Shown: positions 46,301-57,200 of the stretch, piece by piece
Position numbering within the stretch: position 1 is the first letter of the stretch
How the letters are laid out: each line of letters opens with the position of its first letter
Source: Anaeramoeba flamelloides
Taxonomy: Eukaryota > Metamonada > Anaeramoebidae
DNA: 64,000 nt
Direction: 5' to 3'
Assembly (NCBI GenBank): GCA_027625915.1
Contig: JANTQA010000032.1
Location: 12,354,001 to 12,418,000, forward strand
Notes under the pieces: model-generated
The model's input: only the letters and a program-made list of their open reading frames with translations
Database searches by the model: none
Told to the model about the DNA's origin: nothing
Program-made: the position numbers and the translations under genes

Positions 46301-46591
46301 AAGATAGAGACAAGAAAATAAGATAAAGGTTGAACCCAAAAAGCCAGGGAAGACGTCATAGGCATCATTATCCGAGATGATTTTTACAAAATGGAAGACA
46401 GTTCTTGTAAATGATCCAATGACCAAGAAAATTGAGCATACATTCCATAACCCGAATTTTTTTGTGATCGTGTATTTTTTATACCCCCGATACAGCACAT
46501 AGAATGAAAATAGAACCCCCAAGATATAGATCGCCACAAACACTCTTGAAATCATTTCTTCACATTCGTCAAGTACTTCGTTCGATGACAT
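40320..46591 (-). CDS. Polytopic (7TM-type) membrane protein, multi-exon
   Basis: Exon 1 is 46070-46591 (174 codons, perfect donor GTAAGT). It carries four membrane segments (AIYILGVLFSFYVLY; LWNVCSIFLVIGSF; FILFSCLYLVYFGILTTTVLF; FVFNVLFAVVIIFG) and the start of a fifth. The last exon is 40320-40709 with two more (CIYCLATLLLSIFFAIPGLAL; MSFFLMNFCLLTTFNFI) and an acidic Ser/Thr tail. Exon 45068-45134 reads LGYLRPESTHIYSWFRLKL and joins in phase to VFTGVFWSILGTYYCGKFY over a 4357 nt intron. An 18 nt exon at 45199-45216 (donor GTAAGT) fits in phase before it. Exon 1 ends in phase 0 but this mini-exon starts in phase 2, so at least one further exon between 45217 and 46069 is missing. Orientation and segment count suggest a 7TM protein (GPCR-like or THH1/TOM1-like). 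The family was not identified. Confidence 0.75.
40848..41190 (-). repeat. Tc1/mariner-like remnant, family K copy 4, intronic
   Basis: Starts CAGTTCCAAAAATTTTGACAC, the clearest Tc1/mariner-like end in the window. It continues as the reverse of K copy 3 (AATTTGGAAATAATTG, TTTTCATATTC, GATGGTTGGTATCTAGG, TGTTGAGTTTTG). It lies in the 4.4 kb intron of the 7TM gene. Confidence 0.6.
41400..42430 (+). repeat. Dispersed repeat family H, copy in the 7TM gene intron
   Basis: Shares with 56250-57090 the ordered blocks TTAGGTTTTCTTGAGTTTTC, AATCAATAGATTTT, AAATAAACCGAAAATTTTAA, CACTCTAC decamers near 41880, TTTGAATTAGAGA, and TTTTTATAATAG followed by AAGATTCAAA. The inner AAATAAACCGAAAATTT and its inverted form make a local palindrome. 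Confidence 0.75.
43045..43086 (+). repeat. Solitary family A end
   Basis: AAATAAAAATTTTCATTTGTTAATAGGAAAACAACAG is the terminal repeat of family A without a partner in the vicinity. It marks an eroded or deleted copy. Confidence 0.6.
43151..43649. repeat. Dispersed element R, copy 1, intronic
   Basis: The ends ATAAGGCACAAA and TTTGTGCCTTAT are inverted 12 bp repeats. The inner sequence resembles 55060-55560 (CACATTTAAAG/CTTTAAATGTG, AAAAAAACTTTCACTTTATTAAA against AAAAAAAGCCCTCGCTTTATTAAA). The end sequence also recalls the inner AAGGCACAAA of family B. Confidence 0.5.
44395..44925 (+). repeat. Dispersed repeat R1, copy 2, intronic
   Basis: Direct homologue of 29250-29760 (TTTCAACAATTTTCACAATTTTTA, ACAAGTTTGAAATGTTC, GCACTTGAAAATCCC, ACACAATTACTCAACCCCCTC). 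The 87-codon minus frame here has no supporting feature. Confidence 0.65.
45442..45628. mobile_element. MITE M2, 187 bp, intronic
   Basis: AATAATCAGGCAGTTATT (45442-45459) and AATAACTGCCTGATTATT (45611-45628) are perfect 18 bp inverted ends. No coding sequence. It lies in the region between exon 1 and the 18 nt exon of the 7TM gene. Confidence 0.85.
45792..45976. mobile_element. MITE M1, 185 bp, intronic
   Basis: CAAAATTTTCATTCCGCTTTC (first 20 bases from 45792) returns as a perfect inverted copy ending at 45976, giving a 21 bp TIR. It differs in sequence from M2 but has the same length and lies only 163 bp away. The 83-codon plus frame at 45916 starts inside it and is not a gene. Confidence 0.85.
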
Positions 46592-48980
46592 TTATTATTT
46601 ATTTTTCAAAAGTTAAAAAGTATGCAGAGTTTTGGAAAACGACAAAACTAAAAAAAAATAATAAACCCAAAGTCTTTATTATTCCTTATTTTTTGATTTA
46701 TTAAAAAATGGAGTTCGTTTTCTATTCAACCAGACTCTTTTGGGGTTTTCTTTCCAAAATTCTTTTTTTATAAAATTATTTAATTTTAAGAGGGGGTGAA
46801 TTACTTCAACTTTAACAATTTCTCTTGAATTTTTAATCAAAAAGGGTTTTTCGAATGCGCAAACAATTTTATTATTTTTGTTTCACCTTTACAATTTTTT
46901 TTGTTTCGACATTAGTCTTCAAATTTCAGTACAGATAATTCAACAAATCAACACGGTTTTAAATGTAGAGGTGAATTTATAGTTTTATTTGTGTTCACTC
47001 TCCAAGAATTTAATCTTTTGGTTAAGTTTTTCAGGAAAATTTCCTTTTAATTTTTTTTTTATTCTCATTAGTAATTGGAAAATAACTCGAAAAAATATTA
47101 AATTGTAAATTCTTTGCAAAAAGAAAAACCAAGATCCTGATTAGGGGTTAAAAAGGATGTATTGGTCATTTTTAAGATTACCTTATAAAATTACATTCTT
47201 TTATAAAACATTTGTTGTTTGAAAAAAGATTTCTATTTTGAGATTAACCGTCAATCTTTTTAAAAAAGCTTTCTATTATTTGAATATTAAAAGGGACAAA
47301 ATTTTCACTTCATTTTCATTTTGTTTTAGAAAAATGCGCAGTATTTAAAAAAATTTAAATAAAAAATTTGGAATTTGAGATCTTTATTAATTTGATTGAT
47401 ATCTTTTGTATACAATATTTTGGTAGTCATTTATGGGAAACAAAAACCCACAATATAAGATTTTGAGGAATTGTAAAGCAAGAACAAGGTGTAAAAATAT
47501 TTTCTATTTAAAAATCAAATAACTCGAAATAATTTGTTTTTTAATTTTTAATCAATGTTTTTAGTAACTTTTTAACAACCGTCCTTTTCAAGATTTTCCT
47601 TTGTAAATTATATCATTTTAACTCCCTTTTGGTTATTATTTTTTACAAAAAGAGAGTTTTGTCAGCAGTTAGTTGTGATTTTTTATTCTCTTCTTGGAAT
47701 TGGAAATGGAAATTAAAAATGAGGTAAAAATTTTTTCCCTTTTAATTGCCCTATCATAACAACAAACTTTTTAAAACTTAATTTTTATTTGTTATGAAAT
47801 TGTAAAAGTATTTTAGTTATTTTAATTCCCAACATTAGAATAAAAATTTTCTTCTAAAATATTGGTAACTGTAAAACATTTCACATAAAGCTTTATTTCT
47901 ATTTCCTTTTTGGAAAATCAAATCTAGGATCAAAAAAAATACGTAAAATGAAAATAATACCCGAAAAGATTATATATTGTTGAAAAAGTAAAATTGTTTT
48001 GTGGTTGTACGTTAATTACTTTTAGTTCGTATTATTTGAATTCTAAATGGCAAATAATTTCACTTTCCAATTTTTTCTTGACATAATCTAATTATAAAAG
48101 AAGAAGTTTTAATTTGTGATTAGTATTGAAAAAGATGATAGAAAAGAAACTGAAAATTTTTTCCTTTTTTCCCAACAAAGACCAGCAAAATCAAATCATT
48201 TTTCAAAGTAACAAATTTTTTATTTAACAGATAATAAACCAACCCAAAGTTCATTAAAGTTAGGAGCCTATAGAACACTCGAGTAATTATTTGATAGATC
48301 AAAGTAGATCTACCTATTTTTGTCAAAAAAATAGAGTTTGAGAGAGGTTTGTTTTGAATTTGGAAAATGATAATTTTTATTTTTGTTTTTTTGATGGATT
48401 GGATATAGTTTTGAACAAGTTGATATTTCAACTATCAATCCGATAAGTGGTGAGTCATCATTTTACAATGTTTGGTTCTGAAAAAAAGGATTAATTCTTA
48501 AAAAAAAGAAATTATTCTACAATTGTCAAATAATAATAATTAATAATAAAATTTTTCAAATGAAGGAAAAATAAGCAACTATTTTCAAACATTTTCTGGT
48601 CTTTAACGATATTAATTTACAAATTAAAAAGCCTTATTGTTCAAAAATTCAATTTGAAGTTACAAAAAACAAGAACAGAACAAGTAGTTTTTTAATCTAA
48701 CCATTATAGTAAAAAAAGTTCAAATCAAAGAATCTTCATTATATTGATTTTCCAAATACTGATAACACTCCTTTAAAACATACTAATCTAAAGAACATTT
48801 CAAAAAGTCTTGTGATTTAAATAGTTACTTTGAACTTAAGCTAACACATATCTCCCAAATGTCGAGCAATTATTTCGTCAACTATAATTTTGTAAAAAAA
48901 TTGTGATGATTATATTTGACAAATTCGTGTTTAATTTATTCATGTTTTTTGATTAATTTCCCTTTTTCAAATTTTTTTAA
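46592..48980. other. Gene-free region upstream of the 7TM gene
   Basis: The 5' flank of the 7TM gene (ATG at 46591, context AATAATG), then A+T-rich DNA. A minus-strand frame at 48120-48431 (103 codons, no ATG at its start) has mixed hydrophobic and basic residues but no recognisable motif. Confidence 0.45.
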
Positions 48981-49293
48981 CTTAATGTTGACATTATTGT
49001 AGTTAAAATAAAGAGTGCAGAAAATTCTAATCCGTGTTTCAAAAATAAAAAGTGTGTTTTTTATCACTTTTTATGGGCGTGTCCTTCCGATACAAAGGAT
49101 AGATTTATATTTCACAATAAATTAAAAGAATTAAATTTTAATGAAATAATTTTAAGTCAAGATAGCTTAAAATTATTTTCATTAATTAATAATGATAAAA
49201 TCTATGATTTTACGCTTAAATCCCTGTTAGGGAATTTAAGTAAAAGGGCACTCAGAGTGTAATTTACACTTCCTCATCAATAAAAAAAAAAAA
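48981..49293 (+). mobile_element. 5'-truncated LINE tail (RT zinc-knuckle C-terminus) with poly(A)
   Basis: An uninterrupted 93-codon frame without Met (stop at 49260-49262) contains NPCFKNKKCVFYHFLWACPS, a C-x5-C-x3-H-x4-C pattern. It resembles the zinc-binding segment behind the reverse transcriptase of non-LTR retrotransposons (HFLWxCP is typical). About 50 more residues follow, ending LLGNLSKRALRV. After the stop come 19 bp and an A12 run at 49282-49293, the expected LINE 3' end. Composition is richer in G+C than the surroundings. The reverse transcriptase core is absent, so only the tail was inserted. A decayed relative may lie near 6780. Strong hairpins in this DNA come from its own codons, such as TTAAATCCC...GGGAATTTAA. 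Confidence 0.55.
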
Positions 49294-49665
49294 GCGTGTT
49301 TTTTTTTTATGATAGAAGACCTATTCATCAGCCGATCAAAGAAACCAACAATAAACCCAAATTAAATTTCCTATTGGTTTCTTAAAGTTGTATTATTTAA
49401 AAGAAATTTGAAAAACGAAGGATCAAATTGGAAAATTCATCTCCAAAAATAAAGTAAAAATTTTAGTAAAATTTTCACACCAAAAAAAAAACAAAAAATT
49501 TTAAAAAAATAATGAGAAAATTATTAAAAATTTTGAACTAATAACATTTCGAATTTAACTTTTACTGAAAATACCAAGGAGTTCACTTTCAAAATTGAAT
49601 TTAACTTAGGTATATTATTTGGTTGTAGATTAGTTGTTTCCCTGAAAAAAGAAAAAAAAAAGCGC
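49294..49665 (-). repeat. Dispersed repeat family E, copy 2
   Basis: Inverted relative of 6775-7190 (CAAAGAAACCAACAATAAACCC, GAAGGATCAAATTGG, TCAAAATTGAATTTAACTTAGG). It begins GCGTGTTTTTTTT right at the LINE poly(A) and ends near AAAAAAGCGCAAC. Confidence 0.65.
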
Positions 49666-50959
49666 AACTTTTATTTGAGATAACACTAATACAAAAAAAT
49701 AAAATTTTAAGGGGGTAAGTACATCTTTCATTTTTTGAGTGCCACCATTTATGTGAAACTGAATTATTCAAATCATTTCTTTAACCAAATATATTGATAT
49801 TTTCATAAATACTAGAGTGGAATATATTCTAGTAATAGATATTTTCATACTAACAAAAAAAAGGCAAATCAAAAAAATGAAAAAATTGATCAAAAAAAAT
49901 TAAAAAAAAATCATTTATTACTTGTTCTTATCTATAAAATTTTACACATTTACTTATTCTTTATTTGGTTTTATTTTTAATTCTTGATGAAAAAATTTTA
50001 TTTGGAAAATTTTTGATAAACAAATTACTGTTTATTTCGAAAGAATTTCCAAAATGAATTTAAAATCCTATTTTCATTTATCAAATTCTTTATTTAGTTC
50101 AGAAAATCAGAGATTTTTCAATTCTTCTTGAGAAATAAGGGTTTATTGGACAAATTCTTTTGATTTTATAATTAATTATTTATCATTAAAATGAGAACTA
50201 AAAATAATTCTGGATCTGATTGAAATTTGTTATTGAATTTCTGAATTATTTTAATTTGAATCTTTTGTAACTGTTTTTAGATTCCTAGAATTCAACCCCT
50301 TTATTTTATTTTTTGAAATAGTATTCCTCGTTTTGGCTTTGTTTGAGAAAAATATTTTAAAAAAGAATTTTGAAAGCAAATTTGTCACAAAAAGTTTTTT
50401 AAAATAATAATAAATAGTAATGGGGTGAGAAATTCAAGGAAAAAAATAGTTTGTATTCAAGCAAACTAAGAAGATAAGAAAAACCAATCTTCAAAAATAG
50501 GCTTTTATCGATTTTTTTTTTTTTCATTCTTGATTTCAACAAATTTATTTGGAATGGTGATCTTTCGTGTTTGGTCTTCTAAAAGAAAATATTTGTTTCA
50601 AATGCACACCCTTTTGGGTATATTTTGTTTGTTTTCTGTTTGGTTATTTTTGATCGTTGGTATAAACACATTTCTAGATCCAAAACTTTTTTTAATAAAA
50701 CCAAAAATTGAATGAAAAAAAATGATCCAAAAATTGAAAAAATTAAGATTCAACTTTGAATTACTTTGATTCCATTTACTAATAGAATAGTGGATGGTGT
50801 TTTGGTTTCAAAGTTTCAATATCTGGTGGCACTCAAAAAATATTTTTTTCAGTAATGTTAAGACAATTAAAAATTTTCAAAATGGTAAAATGTACTTACT
50901 CCATTAAAGTCCAAGTCCGACAAAAACATAACTTCTATTACTTTTTCATCCTTGTAAAT
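49666..50959. other. Gene-free stretch
   Basis: Only a 61-codon frame at 50530-50715 without ATG start or motif. Nothing else recognised. Confidence 0.45.
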
Positions 50960-52340
50960 AAAGTATATTCACAATATAGCGATAATTTCAATTCTTAAAA
51001 ATGTTTATGCTATTGTATTTTTTTATTATTATAGTACTAATATTTTTAATATTCTCCAGCCGAGAAAAAAAAAAATTATATTTTGTCTTAAAAAATTCCA
51101 AATAAATGGATGTGGAAATGAATTGTAGCTAAATTCAGCTTAAAGATATTTTTTAGAATAGATAATAACTAATAGTTTTGAAAATACTGTTATGATCAAA
51201 AAAAAAAAAAACTTATTTATGGTAAAAACAATAAATGATCATAAATGTTCAGTGTTAATGGTTTTCCTTGATTTAAAAGAATAGAGCAAAACCCATCGTT
51301 TGTACTCTATTCTTTCAAAACTTCAAAAAAAAAAAAAGTGCCAATAAAGTGACCTTCATGTACCATGCGGTGTCACTATTAGCATATCTTTTCTTGATGT
51401 TTTCTGGATATTCTAAAAATCTATTGATTTTCGTTAGGTTTTTTTGAGTTTTCTATTTATTTCAAAAAGTAAAAAAAAACCTAGAACACATCTCAAATAA
51501 ACATAAAACTCACGAAAACCTAACAACTTTTTTTGTTTTTTTTAATTTTTAAAAAAACCTAAAGAAAATCTAATGATTTTCCAAATAAATAGAACTCTTA
51601 AGAAAAACTAACAGTTTTTTTTTTTAATTTCAAAAATTAAATAGAAAATTTCAAAAAAAACCTAACGAAAGTGTCCATAGAGGGTTGTAGAGTGCCCAGG
51701 TTTTCTTAGGTTTTTTTTTGAGGTTTTCTATTTTTTTTGTAAAATGTATCGATTTTCGATAGGTTTTTTTTACTTTTTGAAATAAACCGAAAAATTATTA
51801 AAATTTTCTGTTTATTCCACAAAGTAAAAAAAAACCTAGAACACTTCACAAATAAATAGAAAACTCAAGGAAACCTAACGGTGGTTTTCAAGAATTTAAA
51901 AGGATAGAGTAAAACCATCTGATTTTATTTTATTCTTTTAAATTCTAAAAAGACCTTACCAAATAACTGAAAATAATATTTCGAATTTAAAAGAAAAAAT
52001 AATTCTTTAATAATACAATAATTGATTTGCGTTTTTGAAAGATACTCATCAGATCTAAAATAATTTTAAATAAATTAATTACCTTGTAAATCTGAAAAAA
52101 TAATTATTTTCGAAAATTTTTTACTATTCACTTTAAAAAAAAATAATAACCAAACTTGGAAAATTGTATTTTCCAACTTTAATTCAAAAATATCTTTCGA
52201 AATTTTTTTAATCCAAGATCTTTTATTAACAAATTTTGTATATTATAATTTAAGTTATCAAGGAGTGAAAAAATAGCAAAGATTTAATTATTTTGAAAAA
52301 CTTTTTTCATTATTTTCATGTGTTTTAGGCTCTGAACATG
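50960..52340 (+). repeat. Dispersed repeat family H, longest copy
   Basis: Matches 32630-33540 at both ends. In the middle (51420-51890) it carries two rounds of the inverted motif pair TTCGTTAGGTTTTTTTGAG and CTCACGAAAACCTAACAAC, with AAATAAACCGAAAAATTATT. Internal duplication probably explains its larger size. Decamer relatives lie near 51672 (CCATAGAGGGTTGTAGAGTG). Confidence 0.7.
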
Positions 52341-52468
52341 GGTAGTTTGACCCACTGTTGAAATAATTACTAGTATTTGAATAACAAATAGGATAATAAA
52401 CCGCCTGATGATTTTCTTTTTACAATATATGTTTCTTCCTTTCACTACAGCCTCTTAGTTCACCCAAT

Positions 52469-52503
<35 letters not shown>
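52469..52503. repeat. (CA)n(TA)n microsatellite
   Basis: Eleven CA units run directly into seven TA units. Confidence 0.95.
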
Positions 52504-53584
52504 CTAAACAAAAGCACTTAATAAAAAATTAGAAAGGCAAATTAAATCCATTTTCTTGAAAAACTCAATTTGTAAAAGAAAAATATAAAAATGAAGTAAA
52601 AAATTATTACCTATTTATTATTTAAATACCGGTCAAAATTATTCAAAAAATTACTTTTTAAGAAGTAACACTGATCATTTTTTTTTACTGTTCAAGACAG
52701 TATTAATACTATTTTGACAGTTTTGAATTGATATTAATTGTATATAAGTTTTTACAGAATTGAAAATATCAACCCCTTTCCTATACTTCATGAGAAAGTC
52801 ACATAATGGTTTCTTGACTTTTTCTAGTTTTTTAACTTTTGATTGTGGGTTTTAAATGATCTTGATCATTGTTGTAATTGTTGGTAAAATTATGCATAAA
52901 GTGGTATTTATAACTTATTTTTTAAATGGTATACCCTTATGAAAATTTAACTTTGTAAATAAAATATAATAATAACTGGGTAGATAAAAGAAATATACCA
53001 AATGGGTGACAACAACACATATTGCCTCAAAAAAGTATTCATCAATTTAAATTTTAAAAAAGAATTATGAAGGGAATGAGATATCAAATTATAATTTTTT
53101 TAAAGTTTTATAAAAGAAACAGTAAAAATATTTAAAATAGGAAAGATTCTACTCCCAGATTAAAGTAGTGAAAATACACAAATTATTTAAATATATATAT
53201 ATTCCTATGTTCTAAGATAAGAAGAAATTAAAAAAAATCTTTGGGTTTATATAAAATAAGAATCCAACTCAGAAATATATGAAGAGATTGATTATTTTTA
53301 TAGAACTTGACTTTCAATCAATGCAATTGAAAATTTGGATTAAAGAATTAATTCCATTCTATTATTTCTGGTTGAGAAATTTCTTGTATGAATAACAAAT
53401 AATTTCACCTTTTTTTAAAATATCAATATTTGATAACATTATTTCCATTTAATACTTTATTGATTTTTGAGGAATTAATAAATCTTATTTATTTTTTTAT
53501 CAAAAAATGACATCATGTTTTCAAAATAACAAGTTCAGAAAAGTTTAAAGATAGTTATAAAATAAAAATGTAGGTTTTTTTTTT
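52504..53584. other. Gene-free stretch
   Basis: No feature recognised. Confidence 0.5.
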
Positions 53585-53945
53585 TTAGAATACTAATATA
53601 TTGTTGATCAAAGAAAACAATAAATAAACCTAAAGTAAATATGGTATTGGTTTCTTCAAGTTATATTAGATCAAAAGAAATTCTAAAAAGATATAATCAT
53701 CTCAAAATTTTTTCTCAAAAAATAGAGTTATTTTTTTGGTACAATTTTTTATTCAAACTGGAAACACAAAAATTCCAATAAAAATTCAGAATTAGGAACA
53801 ATTTGGAACAAATTACATTACTAATTTAAAATTCTCTTCGAAATTGAAGAATTAATCACCATAATCCATTTAACCTTAGGTATACTATTTGGAAGTCGAT
53901 TGGATGTCATCTTGGAACAAGAATAAAAAAAAGCACGGATAATAT
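53585..53945 (-). repeat. Dispersed repeat family E, copy 3
   Basis: Inverted relative of 6775-7190 (GATCAAAGAAAACAATAAATAAACC, TATTGGTTTCTTCAAGTT, TTAGGTATACTATTTGGAAGTCG, GACATCCAATC complement). It ends at GCACGGAT. Confidence 0.65.
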
Positions 53946-54271
53946 TTTGGTACACTGATTATATGGAGTGAGTTATGTATTGTTGTGGAACAAGTAGAAG
54001 AACAGTAATATCTTTAATTTGTTCAATTGTTGTATGACTTTGACATTCAGATTTTTCAATACCCTTATGAATGATATTCTTTACAAATTGTGAAAAGTAA
54101 GTATACATAGTAATTGGGATAGGAAAAATTTCAAATACAGAACTTTCAGAAAAAAATAATTGAAAGACTCTTGGTTACGACTTAACAAGACTCAAAAAAA
54201 AATTAACTCATTTTTTTGATTTTTACTTCTTTTTAAATTCAAATTTTTTTTATTAATCTTTTATCCTCAAA

Positions 54272-57200
54272 ATGACAACGACAGAGGAAATAATAAAACC
54301 ATTATCTGATCCAGAAGCTGCAGGACACTTCAAAAAGGCAGGGGAAATTGCTGATCAAGTTATGAGCAAATTAGTTCAACAATGTAAGCCAGGGCAAAAG
54401 ATCTCTTTGCTTTGTTCACGATCTGATAATTTGATTTTAAAAAAACTTAATGCATTAGACTTAGATGAGGAAATTACAAAAGGTATTTCCTTTCCAACTT
54501 CAATTTCATTTACTGAAATGGCGGGGTATTATTCACCAATGCCCGGTAAAGATATAAAAATGATTGAAAAAGGAGATCTCTTAAAAATGTAAAATTATTC
54601 ACTTTTTTTTGTTTTTTTTTTTTGCTTTTTGTAGTTTTTTTTTTTTTTTTTTTTTTTTCTTTCTTCTGTTTAAAAGATCGTTTTGACAAAGCAATTAATT
54701 CCTCAACTTATTCTTTATCTTACTTTTTTTACAATGAAAGTATATTCTTTACTTTTTCCTTCAACCCTTTACTTTCATTTTTTTCCTTTTGGCTTTTCTT
54801 TTGTGTTCTGTCAAAAACAAAATGATTAAAGTGTTTTTCTATGAAAAAATTTCCATAAAAAACATCTGTCAAAATTGACACAACAAAAGATCCTCTTTGA
54901 CTTACTTACACATTTTATGAAAAGGAATACAACCTTACAAAACCAATACCCAAATATTTTACTTCTTTTTTTTTTACTTTAAAAAAATAATGATCAGTTT
55001 TCTAATATTTTTTATATTTTGGAGGGCACAACTGGACACTTTAGTAATTGAAAAAAAAAAAATTTCATACGTTAAACGTAATCTGAACCAAAAGAAACTC
55101 ACCATAAAATAACACATTTTCAAAAAACAAAATTTTTTAACAAACATTTGAAAAAAGTTCCAACTTTTTTAGAATTGAAACTTTTTTCAATTTTTCTATT
55201 TTAAAAAAGTGAAGAAACAAACTTTAAATGTGAGATAAGGTTAGGGGATTGGAGTCGGAAGAAAAGCACTTTTTTCAAAAAAAGCCCTCGCTTTATTAAA
55301 ATACAGCTGTTTTAAAAAAGTAAATCGTAAAAGTTTTAATAGTGATACTTCAAAAGGTATAATTAACCCATTTTAGGCAGATTAGGTAACACTTTATAAT
55401 TCTTTGAGACCACATTTTTTTAAAACAGCTGTAGAAAACTTTCAAAAAGTTTTAATTCTGAATTATGAAATCTAAAAAAAAAAAAAAAATTACTCTCTTT
55501 TTTAAAATAGCTATATGTGTAGATCTCTTGATTTTTCGATAAAGTTTGTCAAATTTGAAAATTAGTTTTCAAGACTGATAAATTAAGGACTACGTTTGAA
55601 ATTGACCAAATCGTCTAAACACATTTTGTTCCAATCTCATTTAAAATGTAAACTCAGGATCTTTCAAATATTCTCCAATTTGGATCAAAAAATCATTTTC
55701 TGTCATTTTTTTATCTGAAAAATGAGACTGAAAATTTTGAGATACCCAAACTCGAACACCCTTATTAAGAAACGTGAAAATGAACAAGAAAAATAATCAC
55801 GATTTTTTAACCTTAAAAATGACTCTTAACAAACACTCCCAATCTAAATGATGGTATTGTCTATGAAATTTTGACTATTGAGTTACGTTGGATTGTTGCA
55901 TTGTCATCACAGACCATACAGCCTTTCCAACTCTACCGTGAAATATTATAAGACATAGAAATTGGTTGTCTATTATAAAATTGTGTTTTTTGAAATATGA
56001 AAATTCAATTTTTATCGAATCATAAGATAAAAATTTCAACTTCTCTTACTTCATTAGAGTTAATTTTTTTTTTTTTTTTATTTTAGTAATTAAATTAAAA
56101 ATACAATTTATTTAGAAAATATAGAAATTCAAAAAAAAGAATAAAATAAAAAAAAATTTAACTACTATTTTTGAATGTAGCATTTTGGATTTATTTCTTT
56201 GTGTTAAGAAAAGAAAAACTTACATAATTTTTTTTTTTTAATTTTAATTAAAGACTGAGTAATAAAAGTTTACCTATTTGTAGTTAGGTTTTTTTTTAAT
56301 TTAAAAGAATGGAATAAAAAATTATGATTTTATTCAATTTTTTTGAATTCTGGAAAATCTAGGTACTTTTCATTTGTTTTTTATTTGAAAAATTAAAATA
56401 AAATTTTAATGAATTCTAGAAATTTTCTTTTCATTTCAAAAAGTAAAAAAAAAAACTCTTTAGCTTTTCTTGAGTTTTCTGTTTATTAACAAAATCAATA
56501 GATTTTCGTTCGGTTTTTTTTTCTGTTTAATTGTGAAGTGTTCTAGGTTTTTTTTTTTACTTTTTGAAATAAACCGAAAATTTAATAAATTTTCTGTTTA
56601 TTTCAAAAAGTAAAAAAAACCGAAAGAAAATCACCGTTAGCTTTTTTTTTTTAATTCAAATGAATTGAGTAGAATCCAAGATTTTGCTCTATTCTTTTGA
56701 ATTGTGGAAAAGATAGGCACTCTGCAGCACTCTACGTCACTCGGTGAATCTCGAATTTGAATTAGAGATATTGTTAAATCGAGTGCAAAAGTGAATCTGG
56801 CCAATTCTCTCAAGAATCAGATCCGCTCCATAAATTGAGAGGGCTTTTGTTTCCAGTTCTTATTCAGGTTCGATTTTTATAATAGTAAAAAAGATTCAAA
56901 ATCGAACAGACGATTTTTTAAAATAATTAGAGTATCCATGAAGCATTATCCCCTACTTTTAATTAAAATTACATCTTTTTGAGTTTTGTAACTTTTTTCG
57001 AGAATCGATTATGTGGAAGTGGTAATAAACCCGACTTATAATACAAAGATCCGAGTTTAAATTCTTGTAACCACATTATTTTTGATAGGTTTATCATTTT
57101 CTCAAAAACTCTTTAATTGATCTAAAACCACTTTGACTCACCACACATTTTCTATTTTCAGTCGAATAATTCAAACCATTTCAAAATTTCCCTCTCCAAA

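Noticed and set aside
48120-48431. 103-codon minus-strand frame with hydrophobic stretches
   Set aside because: No ATG at its start, no recognisable domain and no splice partners; could be a lost element fragment but nothing supports a gene.
49140-49245. Strong hairpins suggesting a structured RNA or ribozyme
   Set aside because: The same DNA reads as an uninterrupted peptide with a LINE zinc-knuckle and poly(A) tail, which explains it better; no ribozyme core was found.
50530-50715. 61-codon frame with one hydrophobic segment
   Set aside because: Starts with TTG, no motif, and of a length expected by chance in this composition.
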